Shown here: in pieces, positions 36,028 to 44,905 of the stretch
Layout of the letters: each line of letters opens with the position of its first letter
Numbering within the stretch: position 1 is the first letter of the stretch
Assembly (NCBI RefSeq): GCF_029626035.1
Contig: NZ_JARUBE010000003.1
Span: 6,076,001 to 6,140,000 of the forward strand
Direction of reading: 5' to 3'
Source: Micromonospora sp. WMMD980
GTDB lineage: Bacteria; Actinomycetota; Actinomycetes; Mycobacteriales; Micromonosporaceae
Length of the DNA: 64,000 bases
Translations under genes and position numbers: made by a program
The notes under the pieces: model-generated
Told to the model about the DNA's origin: nothing
What the model saw: only the letters and a program-made list of their open reading frames with translations
Databases searched by the model: none

Positions 36028-37011
36028 ATGCCGTACCCCGAGATCCGGCCCCGCCGGCTGCGCCGCAACGCGGCCGTGCGGCGGCTGGTCTCCGAGACCC
36101 GCGTCGCCCCGGCCGAGCTGGTCGTGCCGATGTTCGTCAAGGAGGGGCTGGCCGAGCCGCGGGCCGTCGCGTCGCTCCCGGGGGTGCTCCAGCACTCCCG
36201 GGACTCGCTGCGCAAGGCGGCCGTCGAGGCGGTCCAGGCCGGGGTCGGTGGGATCATGCTGTTCGGGGTGCCGGCCGAGCGGGACGAGACCGGCTCCGGC
36301 GGCCTCGACCCGGCCGGCATCCTCAACGTGGCCATCCGGGACGTGATCGCCGAGGTCGGTGACTCGACGGTGGTGATGAGCGACCTCTGCCTGGACGAGT
36401 TCACCTCGCACGGGCACTGCGGCCTGCTCACCCCGGACGGCGGAGTCGACAACGACGCCACGCTTTCCGCCTACGCCCGGATGGCGGTCGCTCAGGCCGA
36501 CGCCGGGGTCCACGTGGTCGGGCCGTCCGGGATGATGGACGGCCAGGTCGGCGTGGTCCGCAGGGCGCTGGACGCCGCCGGGCACCAGCACGTCTCGGTG
36601 CTCGCGTACGCCGCCAAGTACGCCTCGGCGTTCTTCGGCCCGTTCCGCGACGCGGTGGAGTCGGCGCTGGACGGCGACCGGCGCGCCTACCAGCAGGACC
36701 CGGCGAACCTGCGGGAGTCGCTGCGCGAGGTCGAGCTGGACGTCGCCGAGGGCGCCGACATGGTGATGGTCAAGCCGGCGCTGCCCTACCTCGACGTGGT
36801 GTCGGCGGTCCGGGCCGCGGTGGACGTCCCGGTCGCCGCCTACCAGGTCTCCGGCGAGTACGCCATGGTCGAGGCCGCCGCCGCCAACGGCTGGATCGAC
36901 CGGGAGCGGACGATGCTGGAGACGCTCACCTCGATCCGCCGGGCGGGCGCCCAGATCATCCTCACCTACTGGGCGGTCGAGGCGGCCCAGATGCTCCGCG
37001 ATCGCTACTGA
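36028..37011 (+). CDS. hemB: Delta-aminolevulinic acid dehydratase (porphobilinogen synthase)
   Basis: Condenses two 5-aminolevulinates to porphobilinogen. The 327-residue protein contains the two active-site lysines, Lys197 in [16 protein letters not shown] and Lys249 in [12 protein letters not shown]. At the metal site the sequence is [14 protein letters not shown]: the middle cysteine of the zinc triad is Asp, so a zinc-type active site is incomplete and a magnesium-dependent form is likely. The ATG has a CAGGAGG ribosome site 13 bp after hemD. It is the last operon gene and overlaps the convergent FMN reductase by 7 bp. Confidence 0.96.
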   Translation: MPYPEIRPRRLRRNAAVRRLVSETRVAPAELVVPMFVKEGLAEPRAVASLPGVLQHSRDSLRKAAVEAVQAGVGGIMLFGVPAERDETGSGGLDPAGILNVAIRDVIAEVGDSTVVMSDLCLDEFTSHGHCGLLTPDGGVDNDATLSAYARMAVAQADAGVHVVGPSGMMDGQVGVVRRALDAAGHQHVSVLAYAAKYASAFFGPFRDAVESALDGDRRAYQQDPANLRESLREVELDVAEGADMVMVKPALPYLDVVSAVRAAVDVPVAAYQVSGEYAMVEAAAANGWIDRERTMLETLTSIRRAGAQIILTYWAVEAAQMLRDRY

Positions 37012-37574
37012 CCGTACGGCCGTCGCTCGCGCAGCGCGTCGCCCCACCAGCTCAGCTCGTCGAGCGTCGCGTCGGCGGCCCGCTCCAGGGGGCCGTCGGC
37101 GGCCAGCTTGCCCCGCCGGTCGAGGCGGTTCCACGGGCCGGTGAGCACCACGCCGCTGCGGGTCGTCATCGCGTGCAGCTCGGCGAAGACCAGCCGGAGC
37201 TGTTCGACCGCGCGGATCCCGCCGGAGCCGGCGCCGTAGGAGACGAACCCGACCGGCTTGGCGACCCATTCCCGGTGGTGCCAGTCGATGGCGTTCTTCA
37301 GGGCCGCCGGGAAGCTGTGGTTGTACTCGGGCGTGACCACGACGAACGCGTCGGCGGCGTCGAGGCGTCCGGCGATCGGGCTGGCCGGGTTGCCCTCGGG
37401 CGGCGTGTCGGCGAGCGGGAGCGGCACCTCGGCGAGGTCGACCAGGTCGGTGCGAAGGCTGTCACGGTGTGCGGCGTGGCCGACGAACCAGTCGGCGATC
37501 ATCCGACCCATCCGGGGGCGACGCACGCTGCCGACGAGCACGGCGATGGTGAGCGGCGATTCTTGCGTCGTCAT
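37005..37574 (-). CDS. NADPH-dependent FMN reductase family protein
   Basis: A 189-residue flavodoxin-fold oxidoreductase: [20 protein letters not shown] (FMN phosphate site near the N-terminus), [20 protein letters not shown] (flavin-ring loop, classic for the family) and [12 protein letters not shown]. Relatives reduce quinones, azo dyes or chromate using NAD(P)H. The ATG at 37574 follows TAGCGT by seven bases and fits a leaderless transcript. Its promoter has a 19-bp spacer holding a dyad, the signature of MerR-type control, and a MerR gene diverges from it. Redox or electrophile detoxification is inferred. Confidence 0.9.
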   Translation of the reverse strand: MTTQESPLTIAVLVGSVRRPRMGRMIADWFVGHAAHRDSLRTDLVDLAEVPLPLADTPPEGNPASPIAGRLDAADAFVVVTPEYNHSFPAALKNAIDWHHREWVAKPVGFVSYGAGSGGIRAVEQLRLVFAELHAMTTRSGVVLTGPWNRLDRRGKLAADGPLERAADATLDELSWWGDALRERRPYGQ

Positions 37575-37581
37575 GGGATGG

Positions 37582-37612
37582 ACGCTAAGACTTAAACAAT
37601 TGTTGAAGTCAA
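37582..37612 (-). promoter_or_regulatory. MerR-type promoter of the FMN reductase
   Basis: On the minus strand, TTGACT (37607-37612) and TAGCGT (37582-37587) are separated by 19 bp, longer than the usual 17. The spacer contains most of a 20-bp dyad at 37590-37609, ACTTAAACAATTGTTGAAGT, whose halves match at nine of ten positions. Overlong spacers with a central dyad are characteristic of promoters that MerR-family activators untwist. Confidence 0.85.
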
Positions 37613-37629
37613 GTCGTTGCGGGGTGGAC

Positions 37630-37971
37630 ATGCTGACGGTCGGAGAGGTGGCGCGCGAGGCGGGGGTCAGTGGTTCCGCGATCCGCTTCTACGAACGCCA
37701 GGGCCTGATCGAGGCCGGCCGGACCAGCGGCAACCAGCGCCGGTTCGGTCCGGACGCGGCGTGCCGGGTGCGGGTCGCCCGGGTGGCGCAGCGGATCGGC
37801 CTGAGCGTCGGTGAGATCCGCGACCTGCTCGCCGCCCTGCCGCCGGAGCCGGCCCTGACCGACTGGCAGCGACTGCACGGCCGGCTCACCGCCGAGGCGG
37901 AACGGCGCATCGCCGAGCTGCACGCCGCGCTCGACGACGTCCGCTCCGGCCGCCGCCTCTGCGACCTGTGA
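37630..37971 (+). CDS. MerR-family transcriptional regulator
   Basis: A 113-residue regulator. The N-terminal MerR winged helix reads MLTVGEVAREAGVSGSAIRF, then YERQGLIEAGRTSGNQRRF, followed by a long antiparallel coiled-coil helix (about 75-108). The C-terminus is short and has only one cysteine (LCDL), so it is unlike SoxR with its iron-sulfur cluster and unlike typical mercury or copper sensors. The inducer is unknown. It is divergent from the FMN reductase and shares the dyad operator, so it probably controls that gene and itself. A GTG two codons upstream is an alternative start. Confidence 0.9.
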   Translation: MLTVGEVAREAGVSGSAIRFYERQGLIEAGRTSGNQRRFGPDAACRVRVARVAQRIGLSVGEIRDLLAALPPEPALTDWQRLHGRLTAEAERRIAELHAALDDVRSGRRLCDL

Positions 37972-38038
37972 CCCCGGCCCGGCCCGCTGTCTCGCGCGTG
38001 GGCACGGCGCCTCGGTCCGGACCCGGCCGGCGGCTCGC

Positions 38039-38065
38039 CACGGATAGCCGACTCGGCTATCCGTG
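38039..38065. terminator. 27-bp palindrome after the MerR gene
   Basis: CACGGATAGCCGA (38039-38051) and TCGGCTATCCGTG (38053-38065) are perfect complements about a single central C. It lies 67 bp after the merR stop. As RNA it would need an opened loop; as DNA it could bind a dimeric protein. Confidence 0.55.
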
Positions 38066-38141
38066 CGCCGGATGCGGCCGAGCGACCCGCCTTGGTTACG
38101 TAACGTCACATTCGTCTGCCCACCGCAGGGCACTCGCTGCC

Positions 38142-38214
38142 GCCTTTGCTCTGCAGCCATCGACGCAGCGGCAATCCTCAGTGACCACTGCCTCCGTGGC
38201 TGCAGAGCAAAGGC
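38142..38214. repeat. 18-bp perfect inverted repeat with 37-nt loop
   Basis: GCCTTTGCTCTGCAGCCA (38142-38159) and its exact complement (38197-38214) flank a 37-nt loop that itself contains CAGTGACCACTG and a GGCA/TGCC pair. The size (73 bp) and perfect arms suit a structured RNA or a small non-autonomous mobile element. No flanking direct repeat is obvious. Confidence 0.75.
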
Positions 38215-38317
38215 ACCGTTGGATGCGTGGGCCGTCGGGCCAGGCCGACAGGAATTGTCCGTTGAGCGGCTTATCCGGGCCCGGAGCGAGGTGGAGAGGC
38301 ATCACTAGGCGTAACGG

Positions 38318-38338
38318 ACCGTGAATGTCACAGTCCGT
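38318..38338. promoter_or_regulatory. Dyad upstream of the XRE-type regulator
   Basis: GGACCGTGA (38318-38326) and TCACAGTCC (38330-38338) are complementary at eight of nine positions around ATG. It stands about 120 bp before the HTH gene and could be an operator. Function unknown. Confidence 0.35.
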
Positions 38339-38456
38339 GAGTATTCGAGCTGGCGAACACCGCTTCGAGGGGCGCGGACGACCGCCGCACGGCGGGTTTT
38401 CCACAGCCGCGACGGGCGAGGTTGCCGGTCCGGCGGGGAAGCGCGAGCGTGGCGCT

Positions 38457-39155
38457 ATGACCGGCCCTACCGACGACGCCGCGACCGAAGCGACCCCGAC
38501 CTCGACCTCGGCCCCGACCTCGGCCCCGATCCAGGCCCCGATCCCGGCCCCGGGCCGGGTCCCGGGCCGGGATGCCGCGCCCGAGCCGGCGGCCATGGGT
38601 GGCGGTGTCGGCGGGTCCGAGGAGGACGAGCGGCCCGCGCTGCTCACCGAGCGGTTCGACGTGCCGTTCCCGGCCGCCGGGATCGTCCGGGCGGTCCGCC
38701 GCCGCGCCGACGCCAGCCAACGGGAACTGGCCCGGTTCGCGCGGGTGCACCCGACCACGGTCGGGCGGATCGAGGCCGGCGCCCTGGTGCCGAGTCTCGC
38801 CATGCTGTGCCGGCTCGTCGGCACGGCCGGCTTCCGACTCGTCGTCGTCGACGCGTGGGGCACGGTCCTCCAGCCGATGCGGGACCGGGCGGACCTGCGG
38901 GACGGCGCGGAACGCCGATACCCGTCGCACCTCGACGTGGTCACCGACCCGCGGCCCGGGGAGTGGTGGGCCGACATCTACGGGCTGGCCCGGCCGCCGG
39001 AGACGTTCTACCGGAACCGGGCCGTGCGGGACGCGCTGCGGCGGCGCAGCCAGTGGGAGGTCCGGGTGGCCAAGTACCGCAACGTGCCGCCCCCACCCGA
39101 CCTGCAGCGGCGCGAATACGGCGGCGGCCCGCCGCCCGGCTGGAGAGCCGGATGA
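38457..39155 (+). CDS. XRE-type helix-turn-helix regulator
   Basis: A 232-residue protein. Residues 1-60 are low-complexity Ala/Pro/Thr with imperfect SAPTSAPIQAPIPAP repeats. An HTH follows at about 73-130: IVRAVRRRADASQRELARFA, then VHPTTVGRIEAGALVPSLA and a FRLVVVDAWG strand. The C-terminal part (LQRREYGGGPPPGW) has no recognised domain. The architecture is common to a group of small actinomycete HTH proteins of unknown target. The ATG at 38457 is within a longer frame; upstream codons cross a dyad and are not conserved in type. No obvious operon partner; the nuclease gene is convergent. Confidence 0.75.
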   Translation: MTGPTDDAATEATPTSTSAPTSAPIQAPIPAPGRVPGRDAAPEPAAMGGGVGGSEEDERPALLTERFDVPFPAAGIVRAVRRRADASQRELARFARVHPTTVGRIEAGALVPSLAMLCRLVGTAGFRLVVVDAWGTVLQPMRDRADLRDGAERRYPSHLDVVTDPRPGEWWADIYGLARPPETFYRNRAVRDALRRRSQWEVRVAKYRNVPPPPDLQRREYGGGPPPGWRAG

Positions 39156-39178
39156 CGGGCCGCCGCGCGGAACACCGC

Positions 39179-42100
39179 TCAGTCGTCGTTCAGAATCGTC
39201 CCGACACCGGACGGGTCGACCAGCCGGAGACCCGGCACCCCTGCCACGTGCAGGGTGAGCCGCTCGTCCGCCTCCCGCTTGCGGTCCCCGCGCACGGTGA
39301 CCGGGAAGGCCAGCGACGTCCGGCCCGCGGCCAGCACCCGGCAGCCGACGTACGGGTCGTAGTCGGAGCCGGCCTGCGCCGTGGTGCCGTAGGTGGCCGC
39401 GCAGAGCAGGGCCGGCTCGGAGAGCGGTCGGGACACGGTGACGGTGAACGTCATCGTGGTGGTGCCCCTGTCGCCCTCGGTCACCGAGGTGTCGGCCACC
39501 CGCAGCGCGGCCCGCGAGGAGAACCGGGCCACCGTCGGGTCGTGGTCGCTGGCGCCCCGGTCACCCAGCTCCGGTGCGTCGGTGGGGTAGTCGGCGTTGA
39601 TGTGCGCCGTCCGCACCTGCACCAGGTCCTCGTGCATCGGGTCGTTGACGAACATGTTGTCGAGCGTCTGCGCCTGCCCGCTGAAGGTGTACGAGTAGGC
39701 CGCCGCCGGCGCTTCCGCCACCAGGTCGTCCCAGAGGTTGTGCAGGCCGGCCTGGTAGAGCGGGGCGAGCTGGTCCGACGGGGTGGGGTTCTGCCCGGTC
39801 GCGATCGGGTCGTCGGGGCGCGGGAAGACGTTCAGGTCGCCGCCGTAGACCACCCGCGCGTCCGGGTCGGTCGCCTCGACCGCCCGCACCATCGCGGCGC
39901 CGTACGCGGCCTGCTCGCGGCGCTGCCCGACCCGACTGTCCGGACCGGACGAGAAGTGGTTAACCACCGCCCAGAGCGTGAACCGCTCGCTCGACCCGGG
40001 GGCCGCCCTGACGGTGAACCGCGCCAGCTGCGCCGCCCGGGTGTAGACGTTGCTGCCGTCCACGCCTGTCGACCGATCCACGTCGGTCGGCAGCACCGCG
40101 TTGAACGCCTTCGGGTTCTGCACGTCCGCGTTGGACGGCAGGGCGGCCGAGCGATAGTCGACGGTCGGCGCGGCGCCCAGCAGCGGGTTGGTGGCGGTGG
40201 CCTGGGCCAGCGTCAGCCGGTCGGTGCGATAGAGGAAGGCCGAGGCGATGCCCCGGGCGTCCGCGCCGGTGCGGTCGTACGCGGCGGCGTAGGCCGGGCC
40301 GCCGGCTGCCGCGACGGCGAGCGCCAACTCCTGCACGGTGTCCGGCGCGCCGTCGGCGTCATTGGTGTCGCCGCAGGCCAGGCTGCCGTCGACCACCGAG
40401 CAGATGTCCTGGTCCTCGGCCTCCTGCACCAGGATCAGGTCCGGGCTGTGCAGCGAGTTGACGATCTGCCGAGCCTGCGTGGCCAGCTTGGCCGCGTACG
40501 CCTCGGGGCTGGCCGGCACGTAGTCGAACGGCGGGCTGACCCCGGGGCAGCCGGTGTTGCCGGCGAAGTCGCAGCCGTCGAACGGGTCGTCCCGGTAGTC
40601 GTACAGGTTCTCCACGTTGTAGGTGGCGACCGCGACCTCGCTGTTGCGGTCAGCCGGCCGCGGCGGGTGGTTCTCCGCCGGGTCCGCGCCACCGGTCAGG
40701 GTGAGCTGCTCGGGCTGCACGCTGTACTTGCTGAACGCGTACGAGACGGAGCCGAAGGCGTCCTCGGTCAGCGTGTCGAACGTGCGCGCCTCGGGCAGCA
40801 GCGCGCCGGAGTCACCGGCGGTCGCCTTCACGCCACCGGCCCCCAGCAGGATCCGCTGGTTGTTGCCGTTGTCGAAGAGCGTGCCCGGAATGTCGTCGAG
40901 CGGGTGCGCGTCCCGGAACACCCGGCGGGCGTACGGGTCGGACCGCTTCATGATCGGGTCCTCGCGGTCGAGCACGTAGATCTCGGAGTCCGCGGTGGAG
41001 GCGTAGATGTGCCGGGGCGCGGAGACGCCGCTGCCGGCCCGGACCCGCATCCGCTCACCCTCGTGCCGCTCCCAGAACCTGTCGGCGGCGTCCGCCTCGG
41101 CCGGCGGGATCGCGTCGTCGGCCCGGACGGCGGTGTCCACGTCGAGACCCGAGTCGAGCTTGCGGACCAGCGAGGCGCTGGAGAGCTGGGTCTGGTTGAA
41201 GTATTCCGAGACCCGCCCGCGGAGCACCACCTCGTCGCCGACGGTCGGCGCGTAGCCGCCGATCAGCGTGGTGAAGGAGCCCGTGAAGACGAAGATGCCG
41301 TCCGAGGTGAGCGGGTCACCGTCCTCGGTGCCGAGCCGGCTCTGCAGGTAGAAACCCCACTGGTCGGCCCCGGCCGAGCTGCGGGTCAGCGACTTGCTGG
41401 TGATCACGCCGCGTACGTCGTGCAGCGTCGTGCTGGTGCCGTTGCCGCTGGCCGGCGCGAGCGGAGACCGGTCGGTGCGGCCGCTCTCGTCGTCGCCGGT
41501 GCGACCCTGCACCTCGCCGACGGAGAGCACGCTCGTCGCCTGCACGGCGAGCGTGCAGGTGGCGGTGCCGCCCTCGGCGTCCGTCGAGGTCACCGTGACG
41601 GTGTAGCCGCCGGCCGGCAGGCCGGTCGCGGTCAGCGTCGCCCGGGCGGTGCCGCCGGCCGCGGTCGCCGGGGTGAACGCGGTACGGCTGATCGAGCCGC
41701 TCGCCGGCGCCGGGACGACAGAGGTGACGGCGAGGTCGGTGATCGTGTCGTCGGCGTCGGTCGCGGTCACCTCGCGGGTCGCGGTGGCGCCCGCCTCCAG
41801 GGTCAACGCGCCGCCGCAGGCCACCGTGGCCGGCTGGTCGACCGGGCCGCCGCCGTCGACGGTGTGGCTGCCCAGCCCGTCGAACGTGTCGGTGGCGAAG
41901 CCGGCCCACTGGGCGGCCGGGTCGAACGCGTCGGCGGGGTCGGTGTCGCCGGCGCTCACCGAGGGCAGCCGGCGCAACGTGTTGTCGGCTGTGCTGATGA
42001 GCCCGCTGCCCCACTCGGTGCCCGGGTCGACGCCGACCTGGCCGATCGAGTCGACCACCGTCTCGCCCTTGCGCAGCACGATCGCGTCGTCGCCGTTGAA

Positions 42101-42451
42101 CAGCGCGCCGCCGTACGTCTGGTCGGCCTGGGCGAGGATCGCCGGCGCCGCCGACGCGGCGGCGAAGACGAACACGTCCCCGGCGGCGACGGTGCCGCTG
42201 AGCGCCACGTTCGTCGAGGTGGTCGCGCCGTTGAAGAAGAGCTGGAGCTGGTAGCCGCCGGCGGCCAGGTCGACCGGGGCGCCGGTGCCGTTGAACAGCT
42301 CGACGGCCTTGTTGTTGGACGACCCCTCGACGTATTCGGAGATGAGCAGGTCGGTGGGCGCGGCACTGGCCGCGGGGGGTGCGATGCCGATCGCCGTGGC
42401 GGTGACGGCGGCGGTGGTCGCGAGCGCGGCCAGTGTGCGGCGCGGGCGCAT
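39179..42451 (-). CDS. Secreted ExeM/NucH-type extracellular nuclease
   Basis: A 1090-residue exported protein. The signal peptide covers about 1-30 (ending AASA). A lamin-tail domain follows (about 32-170: DLLISEYVEGSSNNKAVELF), then Ig-like sequence, an OB-fold-like region (SLTRSSAGADQWGFYLQ), and an endonuclease/exonuclease/phosphatase domain (about 625-960) with ATYNVENLYDYRDDPF, LILVQEAEDQDIC, VYGGDLNVFPRPDDP and RGASDHDPTVARF as the catalytic blocks. The C-terminus carries a Calx-beta domain. This order matches ExeM/NucH nucleases that degrade extracellular DNA. The gene stands alone; TAACGCACGTTA at 42480 may be an operator. Probably scavenges phosphate or nucleotides. Confidence 0.9.
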   Translation of the reverse strand: MRPRRTLAALATTAAVTATAIGIAPPAASAAPTDLLISEYVEGSSNNKAVELFNGTGAPVDLAAGGYQLQLFFNGATTSTNVALSGTVAAGDVFVFAAASAAPAILAQADQTYGGALFNGDDAIVLRKGETVVDSIGQVGVDPGTEWGSGLISTADNTLRRLPSVSAGDTDPADAFDPAAQWAGFATDTFDGLGSHTVDGGGPVDQPATVACGGALTLEAGATATREVTATDADDTITDLAVTSVVPAPASGSISRTAFTPATAAGGTARATLTATGLPAGGYTVTVTSTDAEGGTATCTLAVQATSVLSVGEVQGRTGDDESGRTDRSPLAPASGNGTSTTLHDVRGVITSKSLTRSSAGADQWGFYLQSRLGTEDGDPLTSDGIFVFTGSFTTLIGGYAPTVGDEVVLRGRVSEYFNQTQLSSASLVRKLDSGLDVDTAVRADDAIPPAEADAADRFWERHEGERMRVRAGSGVSAPRHIYASTADSEIYVLDREDPIMKRSDPYARRVFRDAHPLDDIPGTLFDNGNNQRILLGAGGVKATAGDSGALLPEARTFDTLTEDAFGSVSYAFSKYSVQPEQLTLTGGADPAENHPPRPADRNSEVAVATYNVENLYDYRDDPFDGCDFAGNTGCPGVSPPFDYVPASPEAYAAKLATQARQIVNSLHSPDLILVQEAEDQDICSVVDGSLACGDTNDADGAPDTVQELALAVAAAGGPAYAAAYDRTGADARGIASAFLYRTDRLTLAQATATNPLLGAAPTVDYRSAALPSNADVQNPKAFNAVLPTDVDRSTGVDGSNVYTRAAQLARFTVRAAPGSSERFTLWAVVNHFSSGPDSRVGQRREQAAYGAAMVRAVEATDPDARVVYGGDLNVFPRPDDPIATGQNPTPSDQLAPLYQAGLHNLWDDLVAEAPAAAYSYTFSGQAQTLDNMFVNDPMHEDLVQVRTAHINADYPTDAPELGDRGASDHDPTVARFSSRAALRVADTSVTEGDRGTTTMTFTVTVSRPLSEPALLCAATYGTTAQAGSDYDPYVGCRVLAAGRTSLAFPVTVRGDRKREADERLTLHVAGVPGLRLVDPSGVGTILNDD

Positions 42452-42479
42452 GGAGCCTCCACGATGGGTGGGCGGGAAC

Positions 42480-42491
42480 TAACGCACGTTA
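42480..42491. promoter_or_regulatory. Small dyad upstream of the nuclease gene
   Basis: TAACG-CA-CGTTA, perfect 5-bp arms, lies 29 bp before the nuclease ATG on the minus strand. It may be an operator or overlap the promoter; a single dyad is weak evidence. Confidence 0.3.
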
Positions 42492-42545
42492 AGGGGCGCG
42501 GCCGTCCGTCGTCCATCCCCCGGGCAGCCGTTTGGTGAACAAGGG

Positions 42546-43562
42546 TCAGCGGTGACTGTCCAGCCGGTGCACCAGCTCGCCGACGTCCACGCCGTATTCG
42601 CACCAGTCGCGGTCGGGCCGGTAGCCCAGCTCGGCGTTGACCTTGAGCATCGACTCGTTGACCTGCGCGTTCCAGGTCTGCACCTCGGCCACCTCGGGCT
42701 CGGCCGAGCGCAGCTCCAACAGCATGCGCGCCTTGATGGCCCGGTCGATGCCGTAGCCGCGGTGGTCGCGGACCACGATGGTGTCGTACTGGTCGGCCCG
42801 GGTCGGGTGCTGCGCCGGCACCACCACCTCGGTCAACCCGGCCACCTCACCGGTCTGCTCGTGCAGGGCCAGCACGATGTACGGCTTCATGCCCCGTCGG
42901 TGCAGGGTGGCGAGGCTGTCGCGGAGCCGCTCCGGATCGTAGGAGCTGGGCCGCAGCTCACCGTCGTCCACGTCGCGCACCTCTGCCTTCGCCCGCGCGT
43001 ACGCCTCGATCAGCTCGTCGGGCGGACCGCCCGGGCAGAACTCGACGTGGTAGCCCGCGCCCACCTCGGTGGCCATCTCGGTCAGCGCCGGCCAGTCCAC
43101 CGCGCCGAGGTCGAGCACGCTGCGGGTTTCGACGTATTCCCTGGTGAAGCCCAGCGCCTCGTAGAACCCGACGGCGGGGGTGTCACCGACCACCTCGACG
43201 CCGATCGACTGGAAGCCCTCGTCCCAGACCCGGCGGGCGGCCACCCGCACCAGCTCGCGGCCGATGCCGGTGCGCCGGCGCGCCGGGTGCGTCAGCACCT
43301 CGAGCACGCCGATGCCGCCGAGCAGCAGCACGTGCACGTGCCCGACGATCGCGCCGGGGGTGCCGTCGGGCGCCGGGTCGTCCTGGGCCACCCAGGAGAT
43401 CCGTCGTTCACCGGGCATCACCTCGGACAGGTATTCCCGCAGGGAATTCGCCCGCCAGGGAGGATCCTGCGGAAGATCCGCCGCCAGGACCGCGTTCAGC
43501 GTGTCCAGCAGCGACGCGATCTCGGCGGACGACGCGGTCCGAGGGTCCCACTCGCGCACCAT
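42546..43562 (-). CDS. GNAT N-acetyltransferase with two GNAT domains
   Basis: A 338-residue tandem GNAT protein. The first domain contains the acetyl-CoA loop HPARRRTGIGRELVRVAARR, followed by VGFYEALGFTREY. The second domain (about 170-335) is less regular, with VVVRDHRGYGIDRAIKARML as its loop and ESMLKVNAELGYRPDRDW. Tandem GNAT proteins include mycothiol synthase MshD, but the wording here is nearer a general antibiotic/protein acetyltransferase group, so MshD is not claimed. The ATG at 43562 is one of three closely spaced starts; TAGACG lies seven bases before GTG 43559. Substrate unknown. Confidence 0.83.
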   Translation of the reverse strand: MVREWDPRTASSAEIASLLDTLNAVLAADLPQDPPWRANSLREYLSEVMPGERRISWVAQDDPAPDGTPGAIVGHVHVLLLGGIGVLEVLTHPARRRTGIGRELVRVAARRVWDEGFQSIGVEVVGDTPAVGFYEALGFTREYVETRSVLDLGAVDWPALTEMATEVGAGYHVEFCPGGPPDELIEAYARAKAEVRDVDDGELRPSSYDPERLRDSLATLHRRGMKPYIVLALHEQTGEVAGLTEVVVPAQHPTRADQYDTIVVRDHRGYGIDRAIKARMLLELRSAEPEVAEVQTWNAQVNESMLKVNAELGYRPDRDWCEYGVDVGELVHRLDSHR

Positions 43563-43634
43563 CACCCGTCTAGCTTGCCGTCAACCGCAGCTCGGGGGAA
43601 GGGTTGAGTCCGCGAATGTACGCGCGTCGTCACA

Positions 43635-44867
43635 TCACGTGCCGCTGGAGCGCCCGTACTCGTCGGCCTTCGTGAAGACCTCCTGAGCGTAGCGCCGCAC
43701 ATCGTTGTAGGAGAGGATCGCGCCCCACCAGTCGCCCGGGATGGTCAGGTTCCGGCCGCCCTGGCACAGGTATTCGCCGGCGGCCAACGCCGCGTCGTCG
43801 ATGTCGTGCGGGTTCTTCACGCCGTCGTTGTCGGCGTCCGCGCCGATCTCCTGCCAGGTGCTCGGGATGAACTGCATCGGCCCGAGCGCCCGGTCGTAGG
43901 TCTTGTCGCCGTCGAGCCGGCCCTGTTCGGTGTCGAGGATCCGGGACCGGCCGCCCTGCCCGTCGAGCGGCGCTCCGAGGATCTCCTTCGAGGTGAGGCC
44001 GTTGGGCAGCAGGGTCGCCCCGCCGAACGAACCGTGCCGGGACTCCACGTAGCCGATCGCGGCGAGCGTGGTCCAGCTCAGTTGGCAGCTGCGGTGGGTC
44101 TGGGCCAGCACCAGCTCGGCGTAGCCGTACGCCTGCACCGCCACCGCGGGGATCCCGGTGGTGGCGGCGACCCGCTGCGCCCATCCGCTGAGCGCGTCGG
44201 CCGGGCGGCCGGTCGGCAGCACCGGGGTGGCGGTGGCGCCACCGGCCGACGGCGTGCCGGTCGGGCCCACCGTGCCGGGCAGGCCCGGCCGGCCGGTCGG
44301 GACGGGCGTCGCGGTCAGCCCTGGCACGGCGCCGGTCTGCGGCACGCCCAGGACCGGCGCGGCGCTGGTGGCCTCGACCGCTACCGGCTCGGGCTTGCGG
44401 ACGGCGGCCGGCACCAGCACCGCGCCGGCCGCGACGGCTGCGCCGACCAGGACGAGCAGGAAGAGCGCGGGGACCGTGGTGCGCCCGCTCGGCCGGCGCG
44501 ACCAGGCCCGGGTGGCCCGGGCGGCGCCGACGGCGAGCTGCCGCGGGCGGACCCGCCCGGCGTGCGCGAACGGCACCCGCCGCCGGCCGGCCGTCGGCGG
44601 CTTCGGCTCGGGGGCGGCGCCGTCCGTGCCCGTCGGGCCCGACTCGGAGGTGGGGCCGTCCGAAACCGGCTCGGCGTCGGGAGTGGTCGCGCCGGTCTCC
44701 GGTTTCACGCCGGCTCCGGGCCCGCTCTCCCGTGCGGCCACGGCCGCGGACGCGCCGCGTCGAGGGCGGGGGACCGGCCCGGCGTCGCCGTCGGGCGGCG
44801 CGGCGGGTCGCAGGGGCCGGACCGTCGGTCGCCGTTCGCCGTCCACCACCCGTCGAGTATCACCCAT
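43635..44867 (-). CDS. Membrane-anchored lytic murein transglycosylase
   Basis: A 410-residue protein. Residues 1-125 are cytoplasmic, Pro/Gly/Arg-rich, followed by one membrane segment (about 131-155, VPALFLLVLVGAAVAAGAVL) and a Thr/Pro-rich linker. The extracellular catalytic domain (about 230-405) is of the SLT/MltB type: WTTLAAIGYVESRHGSFGG with the catalytic Glu, RALGPMQFIPSTWQEIGAD and DIDDAALAAGEYLCQGG. It cleaves peptidoglycan glycan strands. The start may be ATG 44867 or a GTG at 44846 preceded by TACTCG. It is divergent from the FmdB-like gene, whose leaderless promoter is only 27 bp away. Confidence 0.88.
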   Translation of the reverse strand: MGDTRRVVDGERRPTVRPLRPAAPPDGDAGPVPRPRRGASAAVAARESGPGAGVKPETGATTPDAEPVSDGPTSESGPTGTDGAAPEPKPPTAGRRRVPFAHAGRVRPRQLAVGAARATRAWSRRPSGRTTVPALFLLVLVGAAVAAGAVLVPAAVRKPEPVAVEATSAAPVLGVPQTGAVPGLTATPVPTGRPGLPGTVGPTGTPSAGGATATPVLPTGRPADALSGWAQRVAATTGIPAVAVQAYGYAELVLAQTHRSCQLSWTTLAAIGYVESRHGSFGGATLLPNGLTSKEILGAPLDGQGGRSRILDTEQGRLDGDKTYDRALGPMQFIPSTWQEIGADADNDGVKNPHDIDDAALAAGEYLCQGGRNLTIPGDWWGAILSYNDVRRYAQEVFTKADEYGRSSGT

Positions 44868-44905
44868 CCGTGCGACGGCGTCAGGCCCGGCCGTACGCTG
44901 GCGGC

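Larger units (their letters stand above)
37972..38456. other. 485-bp palindrome-rich intergenic region
   Basis: No convincing gene. Three separate inverted repeats are present: a 27-bp perfect palindrome (38039-38065), an 18-bp-arm inverted repeat (38142-38214) and a 21-bp imperfect dyad (38318-38338). A frame running into the next HTH gene from 38325 overlaps the last dyad and lacks a ribosome site. Confidence 0.65.

Noticed and set aside
38321..42538. A 1405-codon open frame on the plus strand
   Set aside because: It runs antisense through the secreted nuclease, has Arg/Gly/Val-rich composition typical of high-GC shadow frames, and shows no domain.
42533..42540. PHO box upstream of the secreted nuclease
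   Set aside because: Only one GTTCACC unit is present, with no second unit 11 nt away.
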